32,179 nucleotides of DNA, taken from assembly GCA_000961845.1 (NCBI GenBank), contig LADZ01000015.1, positions 1 to 32,179 on the forward strand, in the 5' to 3' direction. Below, piece after piece: positions 1-8,080 of this stretch (positions are counted from its first letter, which is position 1; each line of letters starts with the position of its first letter). The notes beneath the pieces are model-generated. The model did not search any database, was not told the DNA's origin, and worked only from the letters and a program-made list of their open reading frames with translations. A program made the translations under genes and the position numbers. The stretch comes from Flavobacteriales bacterium BRH_c54. GTDB lineage: Bacteria; Bacteroidota; Bacteroidia; Flavobacteriales_E; Vicingaceae.

Positions 1-2
1 GT

Positions 3-2015
3 AGTAATGCTAATAATTGGATTGCTTCTAATCATCTTGATGGAGGAACTCCTGCAGCACAAAACTCGGTGTATAACCCAACTCCCGATATGCAAGCCCC
101 TAATATTATTGGTATTGATGTTTTATCTGCTACTACGCTTCAATTAAGTTTTAACGAAGTGATGGATTCTATGAGTTTGACTACAGCTACTTATGCTATT
201 AATAATGGAGTCACCTTTACTAATACAGTTGTAAATAGTAGCTTAGAAAGTGTAATGCTGACTTTCACTCCTACGTTAGACTCTTCTTTAGTTTATCAGG
301 TTACAGTTTCTGGAGCAACTGACTGTTCTGGAAATACATTAAACCCGACTACTTTTAGTTTTGGTATTGGAAAAGCACCTCAAAAATTTGAAATTATTAT
401 TACCGAACTTTTTCCGGATCCGTCACCAACAGTAGGCTTGCCTGAGCAAGAGTTTATAGAATTGTTCAATCCAACTAATAAGGTGATAGATTTAACTAAT
501 TGTTGGATATCCGATTTAACTTCTATGAAACAACTTAATCCCGGAAAAATATTTCCCGGAGAGTATGTAATCGTTTGTAAAACAACTAACGAAAATCAGT
601 TTGCTCCTTTCGGAAAAGTGATAACTATAAGCGAATTACCTTCATTAAATAATACGGATGATGTCATGACCTTATATGCTCCTGATACTACCATCATTCA
701 TTCAGTGCATTATTTCGATTCGTGGTATAAAGACGATAATAAAAAAGATGGTGGTTGGACCTTGGAAATGATAGATCCTGCCAACCCTTGTGGAGAATAT
801 GATAATTGGGCAGCTTCAAATCAATGGTTTGGAGGAACTCCCGGAGCCCAAAATTCAGTTTTTGCGGCTAATCCTGATGTTACCTTACCTCGTTTGTTGG
901 AAGCTAATGCTACTTCAGATTCTACGGTAATTTTAACTTTTAGCGAAATTATTGACAGAGATGGGTTATTAGCAGCTTCATACAGTGTTAACAATGGTAT
1001 AAACATTAGTAACATTGTAATTATTGATAATAAAAATGTACAGTTAGATTTGGCTAACAAACTTACTTTCCAAATAAAATATACAGTAACTGTTACGGGA
1101 GCTTATGATTGCGTAGGAAATGTAATAGGCAGCAACAATTTTGCAATTTTTGCCTTGCCCGAACAAGGGTTTAATGGCGATTTAGTGATCAATGAAGTGT
1201 TGTTTAACCCTTTTACCGGAGGCTCCGACTTTGTAGAGTTGTATAACAATTCTAACAAATTTATTGATTTACAAAATTGGTCATTAGCAAATACTGATAA
1301 TAATGTTGTAGCTAACCTTAAACCTATTACAACAACACCAAAATTAATTTTACCGGGAGAATTTGTATTGCTTACTAAAGATGTTAATAACATTGCTACA
1401 GAGTATATCAATTCTAAAACCGAAACATTTATAGAAATGGCAAGTTTGCCTACATATAATAACAGCGAAGGAACGGTTGTGTTGGTAAATAACTTAAACC
1501 TTATGGTTGATAGTTTTTATTATGAAGAAGACATGCATTTCTCCTTATTGAATAGTGTTAAAGGTGTTTCGTTGGAAAGAATAGACTACAACCGATTAAC
1601 CAATGATAGAACCAATTGGCATTCGGCAGCAGAAGAAGAGGGGTTTGCTACTCCGGGTTATGAAAATTCTCAATTCCAACTTGCTAATACCGATGGCGGA
1701 ACCATCACCATAGATCCTAAAACGTTCTCTCCCAACAACGATGGAATAGATGATGTGTTAAACATTTCTTACGAGTTTTCTACCCCTGGTTTTGTAGCCA
1801 ATGTAGTAATTTATGATGCCAAAGGGCGACAAATTCGTAATCTAATAAAAAGCCAATTATTAGGAACAAAAGGAACATTTAGTTGGGATGGTATTAACGA
1901 TTATAATGAAAAAGCTCGTATAGGTATTTATGTTATTTTTATAGAGGTTTTTGACTTAGAAGGAAACGTAAAATCTTTTAAAGAAACTGCTGTTCTGGCA
2001 GGCAGGTTTGATTAG
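3..2015 (+). CDS. Modular surface protein with lamin-tail and Ig-like domains, 3' part only
   Basis: The reading frame is already open at the window edge (frame of base 3), so the N-terminus is missing. The visible part of about 670 residues alternates SbsA-type Ig-like segments (about 85 residues, each ending in a D-C-x-G-N motif) with lamin-tail domains (LTD; patterns such as EFIELFNPTNKVIDL and DFVELYNNSNKFIDL). Two full Ig-LTD pairs are present, plus the end of a third LTD at the window start, recognised by the repeated G-G-T-P-x-A-Q-N-S-V junction. The last 90 residues form a FlgD-like/T9SS-type C-terminal domain beginning FSPNNDGIDDVLNI. Proteins of this build are exported and surface-bound in Bacteroidota. 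Ligand and function are unknown. The gene ends nine bases before ppa and may be co-transcribed with it. Confidence 0.85.
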   Translation, partial: SNANNWIASNHLDGGTPAAQNSVYNPTPDMQAPNIIGIDVLSATTLQLSFNEVMDSMSLTTATYAINNGVTFTNTVVNSSLESVMLTFTPTLDSSLVYQVTVSGATDCSGNTLNPTTFSFGIGKAPQKFEIIITELFPDPSPTVGLPEQEFIELFNPTNKVIDLTNCWISDLTSMKQLNPGKIFPGEYVIVCKTTNENQFAPFGKVITISELPSLNNTDDVMTLYAPDTTIIHSVHYFDSWYKDDNKKDGGWTLEMIDPANPCGEYDNWAASNQWFGGTPGAQNSVFAANPDVTLPRLLEANATSDSTVILTFSEIIDRDGLLAASYSVNNGINISNIVIIDNKNVQLDLANKLTFQIKYTVTVTGAYDCVGNVIGSNNFAIFALPEQGFNGDLVINEVLFNPFTGGSDFVELYNNSNKFIDLQNWSLANTDNNVVANLKPITTTPKLILPGEFVLLTKDVNNIATEYINSKTETFIEMASLPTYNNSEGTVVLVNNLNLMVDSFYYEEDMHFSLLNSVKGVSLERIDYNRLTNDRTNWHSAAEEEGFATPGYENSQFQLANTDGGTITIDPKTFSPNNDGIDDVLNISYEFSTPGFVANVVIYDAKGRQIRNLIKSQLLGTKGTFSWDGINDYNEKARIGIYVIFIEVFDLEGNVKSFKETAVLAGRFD

Positions 2016-2024
2016 GTAAGAAAA

Positions 2025-2642
2025 ATGAAAAAAAAATATCAAGCACACCCGTGGCACGGGATTTTTATCGGAGAACAAGCTCCTGAAATGGTAATGTCGT
2101 TTATAGAAATGACACCAAGTGATTCCGTAAAATACGAAGTAGATAAAGCCTCCGGCTTTTTAAAAGTAGATAGACCTCAAAAGTTTTCTAACATTGTTCC
2201 AGCTTTGTATGGGTTTGTTCCGCAAACGTATTGTGCTGAGCAAGTAGCTAATTTTTGTATCGAAAAAACAGGTAAAACCAACATTTTAGGAGATGGTGAC
2301 CCGTTAGATATTTGTGTGTTAACAGAAAGAAACATTACGCATGGAAATATTATTGTTCCTGCTATTCCTATTGGCGGTTTCAGAATGATAGACAATAATG
2401 AAGCGGATGATAAAATTATAGCCATACTTAAAGGTGATGAAGTATATGCCAAGTGGAACGATATTTTAGAATGTCCGCCATCATTAATCAACCGATTAAA
2501 ACATTACTTTTTAACCTATAAATCTATTCCCGGAGAGGAAAAAGCCAATGTGGAAATTAGCCATGTTTATGGAAAAGAGGAAGCGTTAGAAGTAATAAAA
2601 AGAAGCCAACAAGATTATCATAAACATTTTAGTAAAGATTAG
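2025..2642 (+). CDS. ppa: Inorganic pyrophosphatase, family I
   Basis: This is a soluble cytoplasmic enzyme hydrolysing pyrophosphate to two phosphates, which pulls nucleic-acid and aminoacyl-tRNA synthesis forward. The 205-residue protein has the family I signature D-G-D-P-L-D-I near residues 90-96, which supplies the metal-binding aspartates. It also has the conserved Y-G-F-V-P-Q-T-Y stretch before it and a K-x-x-Y-x-x-Y-K-type region near the C-terminus (HYFLTYK). It is slightly longer than the compact bacterial form of about 175 residues. The ATG lies in an A-rich context (gtaagaaaaATG), typical of this phylum, nine bases after the preceding stop. The assignment is secure. Confidence 0.95.
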   Translation: MKKKYQAHPWHGIFIGEQAPEMVMSFIEMTPSDSVKYEVDKASGFLKVDRPQKFSNIVPALYGFVPQTYCAEQVANFCIEKTGKTNILGDGDPLDICVLTERNITHGNIIVPAIPIGGFRMIDNNEADDKIIAILKGDEVYAKWNDILECPPSLINRLKHYFLTYKSIPGEEKANVEISHVYGKEEALEVIKRSQQDYHKHFSKD

Positions 2643-2686
2643 TGGTAATATATAAATAATCCATTTCTTTTAGCAAAAACAAATTG

Positions 2687-2694
2687 TAACTTTG
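2687..2694 (+). promoter_or_regulatory. Candidate -7 promoter element TAACTTTG before the VWA gene
   Basis: TAACTTTG matches the Bacteroidota -7 consensus TAnnTTTG and lies about 50 bases before the ATG at 2744, in the gap after ppa. The -33 region is only T-rich (TTTCTTTT near 2664-2671), so the match rests mainly on the -7 element. Confidence 0.5.
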
Positions 2695-2743
2695 GCAAAC
2701 TTTTAGTTTAAAAACCTGCTTATTAAAAGCAATTGTTTAATCA

Positions 2744-4069
2744 ATGAGAAAGGCACTTTTATTACATATTATTTTTTTATTTAGCCTACAGGCTGCTGTT
2801 GCTCAGTTGGTGTTCGATAAATCCACACATAATTTCGGAGAAATTAATAAAGAAGATAAAAAGTACGTTGATTTTACAGTTACCAATGCCGGAAAAGTTG
2901 CAGCCGAAATCACCAAAATTGAAGAACCTTATGGTGTTGATGTAAAAGTAACCACTAAAACCATTCTACCCGATAGCTCAGTAATTATCAGAATAAAATA
3001 TACGCCCAAAAGAAAAGGAGCTTATAAGGCTGATATCCCTGTTTGGACAAGTGTTGAGAATCATCCCATTACATTTACTATTGAAGGTGTTGCTAAAACA
3101 GCTGATATAAATGAATCCCTAGAATGCCCTGATTTTGAAACACAAAAAAAACCAGAAGACTTAAATACAGATATTACTATAAAAGTAATTGATAATGCTA
3201 CTAAACAACCTATTCCTAATGCATTGGTAGAGATTATTTGGGATGGGTTAATTTACAAAGAATTAAGAACAAACAGGGTGGGAGAAACCAATCAAACTCT
3301 AAAAAATGACATGTATTATATTGTAGCAAGTGCTAAAGGTTATGGTTCTAGCGAACAAGCTGTTGAGGTACACCAAGATAGTTTAAGAGAAATAATTTTC
3401 TATTTGGGAGAACCTTCGGAAGAGCCTATAATTGTTGAACAAATTGATACCATTGTTGAGCCTGAAATTATTCTGGCACCTGAAGATACTATTTCAACAG
3501 CAGCAATGCCAGTTGGATTATATGCCGAAAACAATATTGTCTTTTTAATTGATGCTTCAGTTTCGATGAAGTTAGAAGGCAGAATGGATTTGCTTAAAGC
3601 TGCTATGATAGAATTGCTAAACGGATTACGTTCTATTGACAGATTGGCAATTGTAACTTACGCCTCTTCTGTTGATGTTGTTTTAGCTTCTCAATTTGTA
3701 AAAGACAAAGCCCAAATTACCCAAATTATACAAGATTTATCTGCTGGAGGGAGAACAGAAGGTGCTCAAGGTCTTGAAAAAGCCTATGAAATAGCATATC
3801 AAAACAAACTTACCGAAGGAAATAACCTTATTATTATAGCAACAGACGGTGTATTTAACCTAAGTAAAGAAGATAAAGCGAATGTTGAACAAAACACAAG
3901 CAATGGAATTAATGTTTCGGTTGTTGGTGTAAAAAATGAAAAATGGACTGAAAAATCAATGTTAACTATCGCTGAACTTGGTAATGGAAGTTACCTTAAC
4001 ATAAAATCTTATAAACAAGCAAAAGAAACATTACTTAACGAAATCAAGCAAAAATCGTTAAAAAAGTAA
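2744..4069 (+). CDS. Secreted DUF1573 / VWA domain protein
   Basis: The 441-residue protein starts with a signal peptide (MRKALLLHIIFLFSLQAAVA). A DUF1573-type beta-sandwich follows at about 24-115 (F-D-K-S-T-H-N-F-G-E, typical of the family), then a carboxypeptidase-regulatory-like fold at about 140-215, a Pro/Glu/Ile-rich linker, and a von Willebrand factor A domain at about 263-440. The VWA domain keeps the metal-ion (MIDAS) motif D-A-S-V-S near residue 269 and the later A-T-D-G strand. VWA domains bind protein partners, so a periplasmic or surface scaffold role is likely. No sorting domain or lipobox is obvious, and the partner is unknown. It probably has its own promoter at 2687. Confidence 0.85.
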   Translation: MRKALLLHIIFLFSLQAAVAQLVFDKSTHNFGEINKEDKKYVDFTVTNAGKVAAEITKIEEPYGVDVKVTTKTILPDSSVIIRIKYTPKRKGAYKADIPVWTSVENHPITFTIEGVAKTADINESLECPDFETQKKPEDLNTDITIKVIDNATKQPIPNALVEIIWDGLIYKELRTNRVGETNQTLKNDMYYIVASAKGYGSSEQAVEVHQDSLREIIFYLGEPSEEPIIVEQIDTIVEPEIILAPEDTISTAAMPVGLYAENNIVFLIDASVSMKLEGRMDLLKAAMIELLNGLRSIDRLAIVTYASSVDVVLASQFVKDKAQITQIIQDLSAGGRTEGAQGLEKAYEIAYQNKLTEGNNLIIIATDGVFNLSKEDKANVEQNTSNGINVSVVGVKNEKWTEKSMLTIAELGNGSYLNIKSYKQAKETLLNEIKQKSLKK

Positions 4070-4092
4070 GTTTATAATTGAAAAAACTGCAT

Positions 4093-4108
4093 CCTTGCGT
4101 CTTTGCGA
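4093..4108. repeat. TTTGCG-type intergenic repeat, copy 1
   Basis: CCTTGCGT followed directly by CTTTGCGA, in the short gap between the VWA gene and the dxr ATG. It resembles the copy at 6716-6742. It also explains why a spurious in-frame TTG appears upstream of dxr. Confidence 0.5.
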
Positions 4109-4115
4109 GAAAAAT

Positions 4116-5264
4116 ATGAAAAAGAAAATTGCCATTTTAGGTTCTACCGGTTCTATAGGAACACAAGCCCTTGAAGTTATAGAAGAACATGCTGATAAAT
4201 TTCAGGTAGAAGTACTTACCGCCAATGGCAATGCTGATTTATTGATAGAACAAGCGATAAAATTTAAACCTAATGTGGTAGTTATTGCTGATGAAGCTAA
4301 GTATAAAAAAGTAGAAGAAGCTCTTTGGGAACATGACATTAAGACTTACGCAGGTAATGATGCCTTGGCTCAGGTTGTAGAAATGGACGATATTGATGTA
4401 GTGTTGACAGCCTTGGTAGGTTATGCAGGGTTACTGCCCACCATTAATGCTATAAAAGCAAAAAAAACCATTGCCTTGGCTAATAAAGAAACCTTGGTAG
4501 TTGCCGGAGAGTTAATCAATAAATTAGCCATTGAAAACAAAGTAGCTATTTTGCCGGTAGACTCAGAACATTCAGCTATTTTTCAGTGTTTGGTAGGAGA
4601 GTTTCAAAATAAAATTGAGAAAATTTATTTAACTGCTTCGGGTGGACCGTTTAGAGGAAAAAAACGTGAAGAGCTTCAACATATTACCAAAGAACAAGCT
4701 TTAAAACATCCTAATTGGGATATGGGTGCAAAAATCACCATAGACTCGGCAACATTGATGAATAAAGGGTTAGAAGTAATTGAAGCCAAATGGTTATTTA
4801 ACTTAAAACCCGAACAAATTGATGTTATTGTTCATCCACAATCTATTGTACATTCTTTAGTTCAATTTGAAGATGGCAGCATGAAAGCTCAACTTGGCTT
4901 GCCCGACATGAAACATCCTATTCAATATGCACTGTCGTTTCCTCAACGGTTGAGTTCAAAATCACCAAGGTTTAATTTTATGGATTACCCTGAATTAACC
5001 TTTGAAAAGCCGGATACCGAAACATTTTTAAATTTGCAATTGGCATTTAATGCCTTGGAAAAAGGAGGCAACATGGCTTGTATTTTAAATGCTGCCAACG
5101 AAGTAGCTGTTGAAGCTTTCCTGAAAGACAAAATTAAGTTTTTAGACATTGCCGAAATCAATCAAAAGTGTATGGAACAAGTTACTTTTATTGCCCAACC
5201 AACTTATGATGATTATGTAGCAACCGATAAACAAACCAGAGCTTTTGCCGAAAGTTTGATATAG
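4116..5264 (+). CDS. dxr: 1-deoxy-D-xylulose 5-phosphate reductoisomerase
   Basis: Catalyses the NADPH-dependent rearrangement and reduction of DXP to MEP, the committed step of the non-mevalonate isoprenoid pathway. The 382-residue product has the N-terminal NADPH motif G-S-T-G-S-I-G-T and the L-A-N-K-E-T-L-V stretch. It also has the metal/substrate motifs P-V-D-S-E-H-S-A, T-A-S-G-G-P-F-R and M-N-K-G-L-E-V-I-E-A. A TTG 21 bases upstream is in frame, but it falls inside a TTTGCG-type intergenic repeat, and the family starts at the K-K-I-A-I-L-G strand, so the ATG at 4116 is preferred. Its stop is one base from the stop of the convergent NRDE gene. Confidence 0.96.
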   Translation: MKKKIAILGSTGSIGTQALEVIEEHADKFQVEVLTANGNADLLIEQAIKFKPNVVVIADEAKYKKVEEALWEHDIKTYAGNDALAQVVEMDDIDVVLTALVGYAGLLPTINAIKAKKTIALANKETLVVAGELINKLAIENKVAILPVDSEHSAIFQCLVGEFQNKIEKIYLTASGGPFRGKKREELQHITKEQALKHPNWDMGAKITIDSATLMNKGLEVIEAKWLFNLKPEQIDVIVHPQSIVHSLVQFEDGSMKAQLGLPDMKHPIQYALSFPQRLSSKSPRFNFMDYPELTFEKPDTETFLNLQLAFNALEKGGNMACILNAANEVAVEAFLKDKIKFLDIAEINQKCMEQVTFIAQPTYDDYVATDKQTRAFAESLI

Positions 5265-5265
5265 T

Positions 5266-5979
5266 TTATTCGTTAGTGAGTTGGTAGTTTTTATTGGTGA
5301 CTAAATCATAATAATCAAAAGTAGCTACGTTGCCTTTTTTCATTACAATTTGAGAAACGCTAACGGTTTGTAGTCCGTTGGTTCTTTCCATCACAATATC
5401 ATTAAAAGCATCTTTATCGTGTTTGCTTAAATGAAATTTTAATAAAAGGTCTTTATTAAGTCGTTCGTTTTTATCCAACAAAAGTTGAAACCATTTTTTT
5501 CTTTGTTCTCGAGTCGATTTATCATACAAAGCACTTGATGACCAAATGTGTGGTTGAGTTGCATCTATTTTTGAAACATGTTTTTTGGTTTCATCCCACC
5601 TTAATTCAGTTATTTCTATAGTATTTTTAGTATCAAATAATAATAAAGTAAACGGTTCAACACCATTAAGATTTACATCATTTATAAAGTCTGTAACGTT
5701 TGCATAGGAAAAGCTTTCCAGTAAAACTAACCCTCTGCTTCTTGAGTAGCGTTCTTTTCTTTGATGTCTTTCAAAAGCACCGTTTAACAAACAAACGGTT
5801 TTTGTGTTGTTGTTAGTAGCAATCCATGTTCCTCCGGCAACTTCATCTTTAGGGAAAGTTATTTCCTGATTGTTAATAGTGTATTTTTTTGGAGCTAAGG
5901 TAGGACGATGCTTCACTTCATCTCTGTTGGAAGTTAAGATATATTCGTTGTTGTTAGGATAAAAAGTTACGGTACACAT
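5266..5979 (-). CDS. NRDE family protein (TANGO2-like)
   Basis: The 237-residue protein begins M-C-T-V-T-F and has the family-defining N-R-D-E motif at residues 18-21, followed by the typical G-G-T-W-I-A segment near residue 50. NRDE/TANGO2 proteins share a fold with N-terminal nucleophile hydrolases. Cys2 is in the position of such a nucleophile, although catalysis has not been settled for the family; eukaryotic TANGO2 has been linked to haem and lipid metabolism. No signal peptide is seen, so it should be cytoplasmic. It starts 13 bases after the stop of the peroxiredoxin-like gene upstream, so the two probably form an operon. The biological role here is unknown. Confidence 0.88.
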   Translation of the reverse strand: MCTVTFYPNNNEYILTSNRDEVKHRPTLAPKKYTINNQEITFPKDEVAGGTWIATNNNTKTVCLLNGAFERHQRKERYSRSRGLVLLESFSYANVTDFINDVNLNGVEPFTLLLFDTKNTIEITELRWDETKKHVSKIDATQPHIWSSSALYDKSTREQRKKWFQLLLDKNERLNKDLLLKFHLSKHDKDAFNDIVMERTNGLQTVSVSQIVMKKGNVATFDYYDLVTNKNYQLTNE

Positions 5980-5992
5980 TTTTTAAAAGGAG

Positions 5993-6616
5993 TTAATTTT
6001 TAACCTTTTTTTCGGGTATATTTTCTATAATTTCTTTGATGGTAGACCTATTTTTATAGTTGGGATCAAAGTGTCTCCAAACAATTACTTTATTCGTATC
6101 TATAATAAAAGTGGCAGGAATTGGTAAACGCTCAGCATCATCGGTATGAGCTTCTTTTAATTTGGCACCAAGTACCGTATTGTAAATTACTTTGGTTTTT
6201 CCGCTAGGTTCAAAAGTTACATCAAAAGCATTAGATATTTTCTGATTTTCATCGTAAAGTATGGTAAACTGAGCGCCTGTTTTTTCAATGGTTTTATTAA
6301 TATATTCAGGCTTTTCAGGAGATATTACCACTACATTAGTACCTTTTTTGTAAACGGCTTGCAGGCTGTCTTGTAGTTGACTCATGTGTCTGTTACATAC
6401 CGGACACCATTGACCTCTTATAAAAATTAAAACGATAGGTTCTTTTTTTATCATTTCATTAAATACATATAGGGTACTATCAGCATCAATGGCTTGAAAA
6501 TTCTGAACAGTATCTCCAACGGCTAAGCCTTTAGGTTCTTGTTTGTCTTGAGACTTTACCATTACAGATGTGATGAGTATAGTTACTAATAACAGATAAA
6601 ATTTTTTAGTTTTCAT
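5993..6616 (-). CDS. Exported peroxiredoxin-like / AhpC-TSA thioredoxin-fold protein
   Basis: The 207-residue protein has a signal peptide (KKFYLLLVTILITSVMV) followed by an AhpC/TSA-type thioredoxin fold. The redox centre is W-C-P-V-C, with cysteines at about 71 and 74. That CxxC spacing is closer to peroxiredoxin-like or TlpA-like proteins than to a classical single peroxidatic cysteine. Later family features include V-V-V-I-S-P-E and the I-P-A-T-F-I-I-D-T strand near the C-terminus. It probably reduces peroxides or protein disulfides in the periplasm. The ATG at 6616 is chosen over an in-frame ATG 42 bases upstream because only the shorter form begins with a clean signal peptide. It leads a two-gene operon with the NRDE gene. 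Confidence 0.85.
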   Translation of the reverse strand: MKTKKFYLLLVTILITSVMVKSQDKQEPKGLAVGDTVQNFQAIDADSTLYVFNEMIKKEPIVLIFIRGQWCPVCNRHMSQLQDSLQAVYKKGTNVVVISPEKPEYINKTIEKTGAQFTILYDENQKISNAFDVTFEPSGKTKVIYNTVLGAKLKEAHTDDAERLPIPATFIIDTNKVIVWRHFDPNYKNRSTIKEIIENIPEKKVKN

Positions 6617-6715
6617 GGTTATTATTTTTTGTAATGGGTTAAAACAAAAGTTCCTCATTTATTAAATGGATTTGCTATGGCTAAAATTACGATAAGATAA
6701 ATCAACTTTAAAATG

Positions 6716-6742
6716 CTTTGCGAAAACTTTGTTTCTTTGCGT
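6716..6742. repeat. TTTGCG-type intergenic repeat, copy 2
   Basis: CTTTGCGA (6716-6723) and CTTTGCGT (6735-6742) are separated by 11 bases that contain a further CTTTG. The same pair of octamers, in reverse order and directly adjacent, occurs before dxr at 4093-4108. Both copies are intergenic. Confidence 0.5.
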
Positions 6743-7012
6743 TTATCCTACCTTCAAATGTCATTCCCAAAACTTTGCAGGACAACGGAAAAATTATTGG
6801 GATAAGCTGGTTTAAAGTTAGTGATTTATAAGCTATTTTTTATATATTTGGAAATAATATAGGTAACCAAAAAGTATATATATACACCCAAATTTGGTTA
6901 GTGGTAAAATATATATAAGTTGTACATCATTTAATCATCTTCAAGAAAATCATCTATCCATTAACGAAAATTGTCCATTTTAATCCATTACATTCTTTAT
7001 CAAATTTGTAGC

Positions 7013-7024
7013 GTCAATATTGAC
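7013..7024. promoter_or_regulatory. Perfect 12-base palindrome, candidate operator
   Basis: GTCAATATTGAC is an exact palindrome 22 bases before the ATG of the AhpD-like gene. The position fits an operator close to the transcription start. The AraC regulator encoded downstream is a possible ligand, but AraC proteins usually bind direct repeats, so another factor is equally possible. Confidence 0.4.
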
Positions 7025-7046
7025 AAACAATTTTAAAAAATAAAAA

Positions 7047-7592
7047 ATGGAAAATGTAACTGCAACGGAATTTAATGTTCCAACAAGAAGTGAAGTATCT
7101 CAAACCAATCAAGAGATTTTTGACAATCTAGATAAAGCTTTGGGTTTTGTGCCGAATCTTTATGCAACTATAGGGTATTCAGACAATGGTTTAAAACGAT
7201 TTTTAGACTATCAAAATGCTAAAACGTCATTAAGCAACAAAGAGAAAGAAGCAGTAAACCTTATTGTAAGTCAGGTAAATGAGTGTGTGTATTGTCAAAG
7301 TGCACATTTAGTATTGGGAAAAATGAATGGATTTAATGATGAACAATTATTAGATATCAGAAAAGGAAGAAGTGAAAATGCTAAATTGAATGCATTAGTA
7401 AAATTGGCAGCAGATATCACTCAAAACAGAGGTAAAGCTAGAAATGAAAATGTAGAAGACTTCTTTGCCCAAGGATATACTAAAGAAAATCTTGTAGATG
7501 TAATACTTCAGGTAAGTGATAAAACAGCTATGAATTATTTACACAACCTTACTAAAGTGCCTGTAGATTTTCCTTTAGCTAAAACCATTTAA
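7047..7592 (+). CDS. Carboxymuconolactone decarboxylase family protein, AhpD-like
   Basis: The 181-residue protein belongs to the CMD/AhpD alkylhydroperoxidase-like family. It has the redox motif C80-V-Y-C83 followed by H87 ([14 protein letters not shown]), the Cys-x-x-Cys-x3-His arrangement of AhpD-type proteins. It is helical, with no signal peptide, and has the length of the peroxidase-related branch. Such proteins reduce peroxides or act as reductants for peroxiredoxins. The gene leads a same-strand cluster with a DUF1348 protein and an AraC regulator, but a strong hairpin terminator directly follows it. The ATG is in an A-rich context. Confidence 0.88.
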   Translation: MENVTATEFNVPTRSEVSQTNQEIFDNLDKALGFVPNLYATIGYSDNGLKRFLDYQNAKTSLSNKEKEAVNLIVSQVNECVYCQSAHLVLGKMNGFNDEQLLDIRKGRSENAKLNALVKLAADITQNRGKARNENVEDFFAQGYTKENLVDVILQVSDKTAMNYLHNLTKVPVDFPLAKTI

Positions 7593-7596
7593 AACA

Positions 7597-7638
7597 AATA
7601 AAGGAAATATGGGTTTTCATATTTCCTTTATTTTTAAT
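7597..7638 (+). terminator. Strong intrinsic terminator after the AhpD-like gene
   Basis: A 15-base-pair perfect stem (7597-7611 with 7618-7632), a six-base loop GGTTTT and a following T-rich run form a textbook rho-independent terminator. It starts five bases after the stop codon and ends about 15 bases before the next ATG at 7652. Confidence 0.85.
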
Positions 7639-7651
7639 TATTAAATTAGAT

Positions 7652-8071
7652 ATGAATCAAGAAAAAAAATATCCGCTTCCTCCATTTACTTTAGAATCTG
7701 CACTCGAAAAAGTTCAAATAGCAGAAGATGCTTGGAATTCCAAAGATTCAATAAAAGTCTCAAAAGCATACACCATAGATTCTGAATGGAGAAACAGAAC
7801 ACAGTTTATTAACGGAAGAGAAAATATTGTTGCGTTTTTAACCAAGAAATGGGAAAACGAGAGAAATTATAAACTAAAAAAAGAACTTTGGGGTTTTAGA
7901 GAAAATAGAATGGCTGTAAGGTTTGAGTATGAATACCAAGATAAAAACAACCAATGGTATAGAGCCTATGGTAATGAACTTTGGGAATTTAATGAAAACG
8001 GGCTCATGCAAAAACGCTATGCTAGTATAAACGATTTAAAAATTGCAGAAAACGAAAGAAAACTAATGTAA
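7652..8071 (+). CDS. DUF1348 / nuclear transport factor 2-like protein
   Basis: The 139-residue protein has the N-terminal pattern P-P-F-T-x-E-S-A-x-x-K-V-x-x-A-E-D-A-W-N and the central F-x-x-G-R-x-x-I-x-x-F-L-x-x-K-W motif of the DUF1348 family of SnoaL/NTF2-like folds. These small cone-shaped proteins bind hydrophobic ligands or act as enzymes, and no reaction is known for this branch. There is no signal peptide. It lies directly downstream of a terminator hairpin, with too little room for a complete promoter between them, and nine bases upstream of the AraC gene. It therefore probably shares a transcript with the AraC gene. Confidence 0.85.
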   Translation: MNQEKKYPLPPFTLESALEKVQIAEDAWNSKDSIKVSKAYTIDSEWRNRTQFINGRENIVAFLTKKWENERNYKLKKELWGFRENRMAVRFEYEYQDKNNQWYRAYGNELWEFNENGLMQKRYASINDLKIAENERKLM

Positions 8072-8080
8072 AATTAAATC

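Larger units (their letters stand above)
6617..7046. other. Divergent intergenic region with repeats and palindromes
   Basis: No coding sequence is seen. Reading left to right, it holds a TTTGCG-type repeat (6716-6742), an inverted repeat TAACCAAA/TTTGGTTA (6864-6871 and 6893-6900) enclosing the palindrome GTATATATATAC (6874-6885), a second AT-alternating run near 6910, and the perfect palindrome GTCAATATTGAC (7013-7024) just before the AhpD-like gene. It must carry promoters for both flanking transcripts, but no convincing TAnnTTTG element was found on either strand. Confidence 0.6.

Noticed and set aside
4095-4115. TTG start for dxr
   Set aside because: The seven added codons come from an intergenic TTTGCG repeat and precede the conserved N-terminal strand; the ATG at 4116 fits the family.
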